Origin: Anaeramoeba ignava
Lineage: Eukaryota; Metamonada; Anaeramoebidae
Assembly: GCA_028826165.1 (NCBI GenBank)
Contig: JAPDFW010000114.1
Location: forward strand, 732,501-796,500
Direction of reading: 5' to 3'
DNA: 64,000 nt
Shown: positions 46,415-56,843 of the stretch, in pieces
Numbering within the stretch: position 1 is the first letter of the stretch
How the letters are laid out: the number at the start of each line of letters is the position of its first letter
Position numbers and translations under genes: made by a program
The notes under the pieces: generated by a model
What the model saw: the letters and a program-made list of their open reading frames with translations, nothing else
Databases searched by the model: none
Told to the model about the DNA's origin: nothing

Positions 46415-46981
46415 TTAATTAGACTCTTTTGAAATGACAGTAAATTCACAAGCCGGAATTAAAGAGCAATGAACATCCACATCAGCATCAATTCCCAAAG
46501 CGGATAAAGCACCACGAATAAGACCGCAAGGAAAATACAAAAAACGTTGAACAATTTGGATTTGATTTTCATTCAAGTCAAATTTCTTAAGGTTTTTTCC
46601 ATCAAAAGGAAAAGAAAGATTGCGCAACGGACGGAAATTTTCATCACGAATAATCCACATTCCTCGATGATTTGTTTTTAAATTATCAACGTTTTTTCCA
46701 AATAATAAAGTCCAAAAATCTTTGCATAAAAATCGTATTATATCAACTTGCTCGCGAAATCGCGAACGATCTTTTGTGTAACGGTCGGCTAGTTTTTGTC
46801 CGATTTGATAGCCTGCGTTACTTAGTTTAGCCTTCGTTATTTTTTTTTGATCTTCTGGATCATTTATAAAATCTTCATTGTTTTCTTCTTTGGTTGGTTC
46901 GCTTGGCTCAGATACTGATGATACTACGTAGTTTACAAATTCGTTCAGTAATAAACTCCATATACTTTCTGATACGCTCAT
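46415..46981 (-). CDS. TRAPPC6: TRAPP complex subunit 6 (TRAPPC6 / Trs33)
   Basis: Single exon, 188 aa. It shows the TRAPPC6 landmarks in order: an N-terminal helix (SIWSLLLNEFVNYVVS), an acidic insert, GYQIGQKLADRYTKDRSRF, IIRFLCKDFWTLLFGKNVDN, LKTNHRGMWIIRDENFRPL and FPCGLIRGALSALGI, ending VHCSLIPACEFTVI. TRAPPC6 belongs to the Bet3-like fold and is a core subunit of the TRAPP exchange factors that activate Rab1/Ypt1 in ER-Golgi and Golgi traffic. Its cysteine/glycine core is intact and its length is normal. Codon use is the least repeat-rich of the window. Confidence 0.92.
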   Translation of the reverse strand: MSVSESIWSLLLNEFVNYVVSSVSEPSEPTKEENNEDFINDPEDQKKITKAKLSNAGYQIGQKLADRYTKDRSRFREQVDIIRFLCKDFWTLLFGKNVDNLKTNHRGMWIIRDENFRPLRNLSFPFDGKNLKKFDLNENQIQIVQRFLYFPCGLIRGALSALGIDADVDVHCSLIPACEFTVISKESN

Positions 46982-47640
46982 TTTATGTTTTAATTTGTTT
47001 TTTTGAATAAGAAAAAAAATGAATTTTTTATTTTTTTATTTTTTTATTTTTTATTTATTTTTTATTTATGACTCATTTTTTGTTTTTTTTTGTAATTTTG
47101 TTTTTTTTTTTTTAATTAATTCCACTTTTTTAATTCCACTTTAATTGAATTCAATTTAAATCAAAATTTAAATCAAAATTAAAATTAAAATCAAAATCAA
47201 AATCTAAATCTAAATCAAAATCAAAATTAAAATCTAAATCAAATCAAAATCTAAATCAAATCAAAAACTAAATTAAAATCAAAATCTAAATCAAAATTAA
47301 AATCAAAATCAAAATCAAAATCAAAATCAAAATCAAAATCAAATTCAAAATTAAAATCAAAATCAAAATCAAAATCAAAATCAAATTCAAAATTAAAATC
47401 AAAATCAAAATCAAAATCAAAATCAAATTCAAAATTAAAATCAAAATCAAAATCAAAATCAAAATAAAAATCAAAATCAAATTTAATCAAATAAAAGAAG
47501 AAAAGGGAAAAAAGGGAAAAAATTTTTTTTCTTAATTTATTATTTGGTTTTTTTTTTTTAATTTGAAAAAAATTTTTTTCATTTTTCGTTCATTTTTTTT
47601 CTTTCTTCTTATTTCTTATTTTTTTATTTTTTTATTTTAA
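46982..47640. promoter_or_regulatory. Divergent spacer (TRAPPC6 / glycogen phosphorylase) with aaaatc array
   Basis: 659 bp. 47160-47485 is an aaaatc hexamer array whose minus-strand frame reads Asp-Phe runs; it is not a gene. Just before the phosphorylase ATG (47641), 47578-47606 holds tttttcatttttcgttcatttttttt, the start-associated element. Confidence 0.45.
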
Positions 47641-50600
47641 ATGAAACCAAATACAAACTTTCCACAACCAGGACCACTCACACGACAAAAATCAAGACAT
47701 TTTTGGTTAATTGAAAATGAGAAAGATGAGTAAGTTTCTAATTGTATTTTTTTTTTAATTTTTATTGATTGTTATTTTATTTTATTTTATTTTGTTTTAT
47801 TGCTTTTTTTTAAATATTTGGAGTTTCCAAAAAATAACAAAAAAATTAAAATAAAAAAATTATTTAAAACAAAAAATTCCAATTTAAATTCTAATTTAAT
47901 TTTTAATTTAATTTCCAATTTAATTTTTAATTTAATTTCCATTTAATTTCCATTTAATTTTTAATTTAATTTTTAATTTAATTTCCAATTTAATTTTTAA
48001 TTTAATTTTTAATTGAAAAAATTCCAATTTAATTTTTAATTTAATTTTTAATTTAATTTTTTTAGACTTTTAAAGGATTCTGGCTTAATTCTTGATTATC
48101 AAACCGTTGATGATCTTGGATTTTTAGGTTTTTTTATTATGTTTTTTTTAACAAAAACCTTTCTTATTCTTTTAATTCATTTCTAATTTTAGAAAAACAA
48201 GAGAAAGTTAAAAAAGAAGATATTGAAAAAAAAGGATTAGATTTCCAAAATGAAAAGAATCAACTTCTTTGGAAATTAATGTCTGCTTATTTAGATTCAA
48301 GTAATCATTTAATAAATTAAAATTAAAATTAAAATTAAAATTAAAATTATAATTAAATTTAAAATTTAAAATCAAAATCAAAATCAAAATTAAAATTAAA
48401 ATTAAAATTAAAATTAAAATTAAAATTAAAATTAAAATTAAAAATTAAAATTAAAATTAAAATTAAAATTAAAATTAAAATTAAAATTAAAATTAAAATT
48501 AAAATTAAAATTAAAATTAAAATTAAAATTAAAATTAAAATTAAAATTAAAATTAAAATTAAAATTAAAATTAAAATTAAAATTAAAATTTAAAATTAAA
48601 ATTAAAATTAAAATTAAAATTCAAATTAAAATTAAAATTAAAATTAAAATTAAAATTAAAATTAAAAATTAAAATTAAAATTAAAATTAAAATCAAAATC
48701 AAAATCAAAATTAAAATTAAAATCAAAATTGAAATCAAAATCAAAATCAAAATCAAAATTAATATTAAAATTAAAATTATAAAAAAAAGATCCAACTTGC
48801 ATTCAAAGACAAATTGTTAATCATATTGAATACACAATTGCTAGATCACGTTTTAATTTTGATATTTTTGGAGCTTATCTTGCAACAAGTTATTCTGTTC
48901 GAGATCGTTTAATTGAACTTTGGAATGATACACAACAACATTATCATCATGTTTATGCAAAACAAGTTTATTATTTCTCTGTTGAATTTTTATTAGGAAG
49001 ATTTCTTCAAAATGCAATTTTAAATTTGAATTTAGATTCAAATTATCGAGATGTAAAAATAATTTAGAAATAATTTAATTCAAAAATAAATTTAGAAATA
49101 AATTAAGAAATAATTTAATTTAAAAATAAATTTAATTTAGAAATAATTTAATTCAAAAATAAATTAAATTTAAAAATAAATTTAATTCAAAAATAATTTA
49201 ATTCAAAAATAAATTTAATTCAGAAATAATTTAATTCAAAAATAATTTAATTTAAAAATAAATTTAATTTAAAAATAAATTTAAAAATAAATTTAATTTA
49301 AAAATAAATTTAAAAATAAATTTAATTTAAAAATAAATTTAAAAATAAATTTAATTTAAAAATAAATTTAAAAATAAATTTAATTTAAAAATAATTAAAT
49401 TCAAAAATAAATTTAATTCAAAAATAATTTAATTCAAAAATAATTTAATTTAAAAATAAGGCGCTGAAAGGTTTAGGTTATACTATGGAAGAAATTTATG
49501 AACAAGAATATGATCCTGCTTTAGGGAATGGAGGATTAGGAAGACTTGCTGCTTGTATGCTTGATTCATTATCAAGTCAAAATTATCCTTGTTGGGGTTA
49601 TGGATTAAGATATAATTATGGGATGTTTAAACAAGAAATTGATGATGATGGAAAACAAGTAAATTAAATTAATATTTAAATTAAAATTAATATTTAAATT
49701 AAATTAATATTTAAATTAATAATTTAAATTAAATTAAATAAAATTAAATAAAATTAAATCAAATTAAATTAAAATTAAATTAAATTAAATCAAATTAAAT
49801 TAATATTTAAATTAAATAAAATTAAATCAAATTAAAATTAAATTAAATAAAATTAAAGATTGAAAAAGTTGATTATTGGTTAACACATGGAGCACCTTGG
49901 CAAATTGAAAATATGCTTATTCAAATTCCTGTTCATTTTTATGGTCATGTTATATCAATTGAGAATAAACGTAAATGGGTTAGTGAATTAACTGTAATTG
50001 CTCAAGCAAATGATATTTTTATCCCAGGATATGGAACAGATAACACAAACACATTAAGATTATGGTCATCAAAACCTTCTACAGTAAATATTTATATATT
50101 AAAATTAAAATTCATTTTAAAAATGAAAATTAAAATTAAAATTATTAAAATTAAAAATTAATATTAAAATTAAAAATTAAAATTAAAAATAAAATTAAAA
50201 ATTAAAATTAAAATTAATATTAAAATTAAAAATAAAATTAAAAATTAAAATTAAAATGAAAATTAAAATTAAAATTAAAATTAAAAATTAATATCAAATT
50301 AATATTAAAATTAAAATTAAAAATTAATAAAATTAAAAATTAAAAAGGAATTCGATCTAGGAAGATTCAATCAAGGAGATTACTATTCAGCACTTTCACA
50401 AAAACAACTATCAGAAAACCTAACAAGTGTACTTTATCCTGATGACTCAACAGACGAAGGAAGAAAACTTCGACTTCAACAAGAATACTTCTTATCATCA
50501 GCATCAATGAAAGACATAATCCGACGAGTAACAAAGAGTTACAAGATGCCAATCACTGATGTTCCAAAATTATGCGCAATTCAATTAAACGACACACATC

Positions 50601-52354
50601 CAGCAATTGCAATCCCAGAATTAATGCGAATTCTAATTGATGAATACGATGTCAAATGGGATCAAGCCTGGGACATCACAACCCAGACATTTGCTTACAC
50701 AAACCACACAATCCTTCCTGAAGCACTTGAAAAATGGGACATCGAATACTTCCAGACACTTTTCCCAAGACATATGGAAATCATCTTCGAAATCAACTGG
50801 AAATTTCTCGAATTTGTCAAATCAAAGTTTCCTAACGATAACGACCGCTACTCCAGAATGAGCTTGATCGAGGAAGGATTCGTCAAGCGCGTCCGTATGT
50901 CTCATCTAGCAATTGTCGGGTCTCATGCAGTCAACGGTGTTGCGGGTATTCATACAAAAATTTTGGAATCGACTCTTTTTAAGGACTTTTATGAATTGTG
51001 GCCAGAGAAGTTTCTTAATGTTACCAACGGCGTAACCCCAAGAAGATGGCTCAACCAAGCAAATCCCCTGCTTGCCGAGGCTATTACAAAGCGTCTCGGA
51101 ACAAGTGATTGGATCACAAATTTGAATCTTCTTGAGAAATTGCGGAATTTTGCGGACGATCAAGAATTCCAAACACAATTTGCTCAGATCAAAATGGAAA
51201 ACAAAAAACGGCTCAGAGAATACATCAAGAAAACTATGAACATCAAGATCCCAATCAACGCGCTTTATGATATTCACATCAAACGGATCCATCTTTATAA
51301 AAGACAACTTTTGAACATTCTTTCGGTTATTTACCGTTATTTGACAATCACAAAAATGAAAAAAGAGGATCGCGAAAAGATTGTGAAGCGCGTGGTTATT
51401 TTTGCAGGTAAATCCGCGCCAGCTTATAAAGAAGCCAAGGCTGTTGTTCATTTGATCAATCGTGTCTCTTATGTTATCAACAACGACCCAACTATTGGCG
51501 ATGCTCTCAAGGTTGTTTTTGTTCCTAATTACGGAGTATCGCTTGCTGAACTGCTCATCCCTGCTGCAGATATATCACAACAAGTCTCAACTGCAGGCAC
51601 AGAGGCAAGCGGCACTGGAAACATGAAATTCGTCCTCAATGGCGCCCCTATTCTTGGCACACTTGATGGAGCAAATATCGAGATTGCTGAATGCGTTGGT
51701 AAGGAAAACATGTTCATCTTCGGAATGAATGTCGAACAGGTCAATAAGGCTCGAATAGAAAATGCAAACAAAGGCACAAGTCATGTTATAACAAGGGAAT
51801 TAAAATCCGTTATTGCGGCTATAAAAGGGGGATTATTTGGAAATTATCTTGATTTTTCGATCATCATTGACCCCCTTTTATCATCTGATTTTTTCTGTGT
51901 TTCAAACGATTTCGACGATTATTTAAAGACTCAAGAAAAAGTGGATCAGACGTTTATGAACAAGAAAAAATGGAACAAAATGGGAATTATGAATATTGCC
52001 GGATCAGGGTTTTTTTCGATCGACAGAACCATTAATGAGTATGCCAAGAAGATCTGGTCTGTTTCACCTCAGCCTCTTCCTCCAATGAATGAAGACGACA
52101 TCGAAGTCAAGCAGCCTATGCGGCGCGATATTGACACAAGTCCTCGTCTTAATAGTCCCACAGACAGTGATCCAAATTCCGGCGGAAAAAGTAGTTCTTA
52201 TAGAAGAGTTCATCTTTCTACTTCTTTGTCAAGAACTCCGGATTCAAGTGTTCTTTCGGATGATAATAAATCTGATCCGGAGAAAAAATCTTTGGAATCT
52301 AGAAGACATCAAACCCCTATTTTGGGAACTAAAGAGGGATTTAATACTAATTGA
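47641..52354 (+). CDS. Glycogen phosphorylase
   Basis: Seven exons (47641-47729, 48066-48127, 48193-48300, 48790-49052, 49461-49658, 49859-50083, 50348-52354) total 2952 nt, giving 983 aa. It releases glucose-1-phosphate from glycogen or other alpha-1,4-glucan. Family blocks in order: [112 protein letters not shown], and [20 protein letters not shown], which contains the pyridoxal-phosphate lysine. Near the N-terminus, TRQKSRHFW resembles the phospho-serine site of animal enzymes (R-x-x-S). A Ser-rich tail of about 80 residues after the catalytic domain is an extra. Expression is likely high: coding GC and preferred codons rise strongly in the last exon. Confidence 0.95.
48301..48789 (+). repeat. 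aaaatt/aaaatc intron of glycogen phosphorylase
   Basis: 489 nt of attaaa hexamers, with some aaaatc near the 3' end. Other introns of the gene (47730-48065, 49053-49460, 49659-49858, 50084-50347) are also repeat-rich; only 48128-48192 (65 nt) is short. Confidence 0.75.
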
Positions 52355-53383
52355 TTTTATCAAGAAAATTTAAGAACAATTTTTAAAAAAAATTTTAAAC
52401 AATTTTAACAAGAAAATTTAACAAGAATTTTAACAAGAATTTTAACAAGAATTTTAAAAAGAATTTTAAAAAGAATTTTAAAAAGAATTTTAAAAAGAAT
52501 TTTAAAAAGAATTTTAAAAAGAATTTTAAAAAGAATTTTAACAAGAATTTTAACAAGAATTTTAACAAGAATTTTAACAAGAATTTTAACAAGAATTTTA
52601 AAAAGAATTTTAACAAGAATTTTAACAAGAATTTTAACAATTTTAACAAGAATTTTAACAAGAAAATTAAAAAGAAAATTAAAAAGAATTTAACAAGAAA
52701 ATTAACAAGAATTTAACAAGAATTTATAATTAAATTTATAATTAAATTTATAATTAAATTTATAATTAAATTTATAATTAAATTTATAATCAAATTTATA
52801 ATTAAATTTATAATTAAATATATAATCAAATTTATAATTAAATTTATAATCAAATTTATAATCAAATTTATAATCAAATTTATAATCAAATTTATAATTA
52901 AATTTATAATTAAATTTATAATTAAATTTATAATCAAATTTATAATCAAATTTATAATTAAATTTATAATTAAATTTATAATCAAATTTATAATTAAATT
53001 TATATTTAAATTTATAATCAAATTTATAATTAAATTTATAATCAAATTTATAATCAAATTTATAATTAAATTTATAATTAAATATATAATTAAATATATA
53101 ACAAAATTTATAATTAAATTTATAATCAAATTTATTTTGATTTATAAACTTTCTTTTATTTTTTTAAATTCATTAAATTCTTACAAATTATCCATTTTAA
53201 ATTTATCTTTTCTTGTCAATTTCAAATTAATTTCCAAAAAAATTTCCTTTTTTTTTAAAAACAAAACAAAACAAAATTCAAAGTCATTTTTTTTTTTGGA
53301 TTTTTTAAAAGAAAAAAAAATTTTTTTTGTTCCATTTTTTTCATTTTTTTCATTTTTGCTTTTGTTTATTTTTTTTTTATAAA
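52355..53383. repeat. Intergenic 9-mer and 12-mer arrays
   Basis: 52370-52715 is an array of aattttaacaag/aattttaaaaag. 52720-53135 is an array of the 12-mer ataattaaattt/ataatcaaattt. 53136-53383 is unique A/T sequence ending with ttttttcatttttttcatttttg about 30 bases before the next ATG. The Lys-Phe and Ile-Asn-Leu minus-strand frames are shadows. Confidence 0.65.
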
Positions 53384-55079
53384 ATGGATTATAATCAAAT
53401 TGATGAATTACTTCCTATTGAAATTTTTTATCCAGAAGAAGCAAAAAAAGCATTTGTTGTTTGTTCATTTGAAAATGTAAATTTTAAATGTTTTTTCATT
53501 TTTTTTCTTTTCATTTTTTTCATTTTTTTTCTTTTCATTTTTTTCATTTTTTTTCTTTTCATTTTTAAGTGGAAATTTCCTCATGAAATGAAATTAAATC
53601 CAAAAGATAATTTATTTCATGTTACTTTATTTCTTCCAGAAGGAAAACATTTTTATAAATTTGTAATAAATGAAAATTATGGAGATGGTTTTGATTGGAG
53701 AGTTTCAACAGAACAACCTTATACTTATTTATATTCAGGAAATCCAGCAAATTATGTTATAATTTCAAGAAAAAATAATCAAGAAAATTTTAATTTTGAG
53801 AAAAAAGAAAATTTAATTCAATTATGTATTTAAAATTATATTTAAAATTATATTTAAAATTATATTTAAAATTTATTCAAAAAAATAATAATTCTTTTTA
53901 GCAAAAATTATCAAATCTTCTGTCTCTTTTAAATCTTCTAATTTTTTCCTTCTTAATTTAATTGCAATTGAATCAATGTTCACAATTCCAAAAACTACAA
54001 ATTATACAGAAAATTTAATCAATAAAATTATACTTTCTGCACAAAAAGCAGAAAAATCAAATTTAAATTCAAATCAATCAAAAAATTTAATAGAATTTAT
54101 TAAAAAAAATGAAAGATATCATAAATATTTATCACAAATTAAACTTAGAACAACTTCATTTTTTATGAATGAAGAACTTTCTTCAATTATTCAAAATATT
54201 ATAACTCAGCTTTCTTCAGATTCTTTTCATCTTACAAGTTGTTTATTATCAACAAAAACAGGATTTATTTCAAATAAAATTCAAGTTATATTTCTTCATC
54301 CAAATTCTCAAGTTATTTTATTATTCAATTTAAGTTTAAATCAAAACCCTTTTCTTCAAATTTTTAATGATTTACAAGATGCTTTTAATCATATTCTTAT
54401 ATTTTTCAAAGAAAATGATGGAGAAGAATCTAAAAGAAAAAAAATTTTGCAATTTTTTATTCAGTTAAACAATTTAAATCAAAATTTAAATCAAAACCAA
54501 AATTTAAATAATCAAAATGAAAATCAAAATGAAAATCAAAATCAAAATCAAAATCAAAATCAAAATCAAAATCAAAATCAAAATCAAAATCAAAATCAAA
54601 ATCAAAATCAAAATCAAAATCAAAATTTAAATCAAAATTTAAATCAAAATTTAATGGAAAATCAAAATCAAAATGAAAATCAAAATGAAAATCAAAATCA
54701 AAATCAAAATCAAAATTTAATGGAGAATCAAAATCAAAAGGAAAATGAAAATTTAATGGAAAATCAAAATGAAAATCAAAATGATTTTTGGATTTCTTTT
54801 GCAACTCAAGTTTTAGATGAAATTGGAAAACTTTCAGATAAAATTGAAAAAATAGAACAAATTCAAAAAAATAAAATTGAATCAAATTTCGTTTCAAAAA
54901 AAGAATTTAATTCATTTAAAATTAATTTACTCAAGAAAATACAAAAAATTGAAGAAGAAAACAAAAAATTTCATTCTTTATTAATTCAAAATCAAAATCA
55001 AAATAAAAATCAAATTCAAATTCAAAGGAATCGAAATCAAAACAAAACAAATTCAACAAGAAATTTTAAATCAAAATGA
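53384..55079 (+). CDS. CBM48 (AMPK-beta-type) glycogen-binding protein
   Basis: Exons 53384-53476, 53570-53825 and 53902-55079 total 1527 nt, giving 508 aa. Splicing the first intron gives FVVCSFENWKFPHEMKLNPK, then FHVTLFLPEGKHFYKFVINE and DFDWRVS-like GFDWRVSTEQPY: the carbohydrate-binding module of family 48 (E-set), as in AMPK beta and glycogen-branching enzymes. The second splice keeps the frame into a long C-terminal half. That half has a predicted helical core (about residues 150-290), a Asn-Gln-rich insert at genomic 54475-54780, and a coiled coil (LDEIGKLSDKIEKIEQIQKN; KINLLKKIQKIEEENKKFHS). There is no AMPK-beta C-terminal domain or catalytic domain. It lies directly after glycogen phosphorylase; a glycogen-targeting role is plausible, but the proximity may be chance. 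Confidence 0.75.
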
Positions 55080-55128
55080 AAAATGAATTTAAATGAAAAT
55101 AAAAAATAAAAATGCAAATAAATCTAAA

Positions 55129-56774
55129 TTAATTCTCTTTATTTTTTAATGTAAATCTTGATAATAAATTTTCTTCAATTGAAAGTGAATTTAAACAATC
55201 AACAGAATATTTCATTTCATCATTCCAATCATTTGATTTAACAATAAAACACAAAATCATTTCTTTTGCAACTTTTTCATTAACTCTATTCATTTCAATA
55301 AGTTGAATCCAACTAATATTATTATTATTAAATTTTTCTTGAGATGGAATTACTTTAATAGAATATCTAAAAGAATTTTGATTTTGATTTTAATTTTTAA
55401 TTTTAATTTTAATTTTAATTTTAATTTTAATTTTAATTTTAAATTTTAATTTTAATTTTAATTTTAATTTTAATTTTTTACTCTGCATGAAATTTTTCAG
55501 GATTTCCTCTATAAATAATAAAATCAGTTGCAAATTTTAATCCTATTTTGATAATCCAACCTTTTGAAATGAAATGATGATAAACTTTATATAAATAAAT
55601 AAAAGAATCTGAATTTTTAACAAATTGAATCCAAAGATTTGAAGAATCTATTTTTTTCTATTAAATTTAATAATATTAATAAATTTTCATTGTTTAATTA
55701 AATTAAAAAACAATCATTATTTTGTTTTTGAAATTATTTGAAAAAATAATATAAATTTTTATATACTCCAAAAACATCATAAACTTCTAAAATTTTCTTT
55801 TCAGAAACTAAATAAAAAGTTTCAAAATGATTTAATTGAAGAACTTCTGTCAATTCTTCTCTTGTTTTTAATATATTTTTTATCATTAATTTTTTATTTG
55901 GTTTGTTAAAACGTTTTTGATTTTTAAATTGATTTTGATTTTTAAATTGATTTTGATTTTGATTTTGATTTTGATTTTGATTTTGATTTTGATTTTGATT
56001 TTGATTTTGATTTTGATTTTGATTTTGATTTTGATTTTGATTTTGATTTTGATTTTGATTTTGATTTAAATTTTGATTTTGATTTTGGTTTAAATTTTGA
56101 TTTTGATTTTGATTTTGATTTTGATTTTGATTTAAATTTTGATTTAAATTTTGATTTAAATGTTGAATATGATGTTGAAGTTGATTTTGAATATGATTCT
56201 GAATTTGTTTTTGAATTTCTAATTGCATATCAATTTTTTTTTGATTTTCATTTTGATTTTAATTTTGATTTTGATTTTGATTTTGATTTTGATTTTGATT
56301 TTGATTTTGATTTTGATTTAAATTTCGATTTTTATTTTGATTTTGATTTTGATTTAAATTTAAATTTTGATTTTGATTTTGATTTTGATTTAAATGTTGA
56401 ATATGATGTTGAAGTTGATTTTGAATATGATTCTGAATTTGTTTTTGAATTTCTAATTGCATATCAATTTTTTTTTGATTTTCATTTTGATTTTGATTTA
56501 AATTTAAATTTTCATTTTCATTTTTAAATTGATTTTGATTTAATTTTTCATTATATATTGTTTGATTTCTAGTTAAATTTTGTTTGGATAATTTATTTAA
56601 TTTTGGTTGTCCTCGACTCATTGTTCCTTTCCCAAAATAAAACCCAAAAGAACACAAAAATTTAATATCTTCAGGATTAGAAACAAAAACAATATTTTGA
56701 TCTAAAATTGCTTTAACAATTTTTTCAGAATTTTCAGAATTTTCAAATTGTTTTCTTTTTTTATTTCTTTTCAT
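55129..56774 (-). CDS. tRNA-splicing endonuclease subunit Sen2
   Basis: Exons 56774-55767, 55657-55482 and 55366-55129 total 1422 nt (473 codons plus stop). The N-terminus has [20 protein letters not shown] then [10 protein letters not shown], matching Sen2. A long Asn-Gln stretch follows. The catalytic domain reads [74 protein letters not shown] and [14 protein letters not shown]. These provide the Tyr (in FIIY), His (FHAE) and Lys (KVAKEM) of the active triad. Sen2 cuts pre-tRNA at the 5' splice site. One in-frame TAA at 56259-56261 interrupts the repeat (a CAA-to-TAA change), and a 234-bp segment is duplicated around it. Confidence 0.82.
56130..56530 (-). repeat. 234-bp tandem duplication in the Sen2 repeat
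   Basis: The unusual phrase encoding [20 protein letters not shown] occurs twice, 234 bp apart (aattgcatat at 56221 and again at 56455). Both copies are followed by Asn-Gln repeats. It adds 78 codons, and the in-frame TAA lies between the two copies. Confidence 0.8.
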
Positions 56775-56843
56775 AACAAAATAAAGAGAAAAAAATGAAA
56801 AATGAAAAATGAAAAATGAAAATTGAAAATTAAAAAATTTTTT

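Noticed and set aside
49053-50347. Glycogen phosphorylase split into several genes or a pseudogene
   Set aside because: All seven exons join in frame to a full-length enzyme with every conserved block and the PLP lysine.
52395-53129. CRISPR-like regular arrays
   Set aside because: The units are contiguous with no unique spacers; these are simple A/T satellites in a eukaryotic genome.
53327-53383. Earlier start for the CBM48 protein
   Set aside because: The upstream in-frame stretch is a His-Phe run from the T-rich promoter element; the ATG at 53384 begins sensible sequence.
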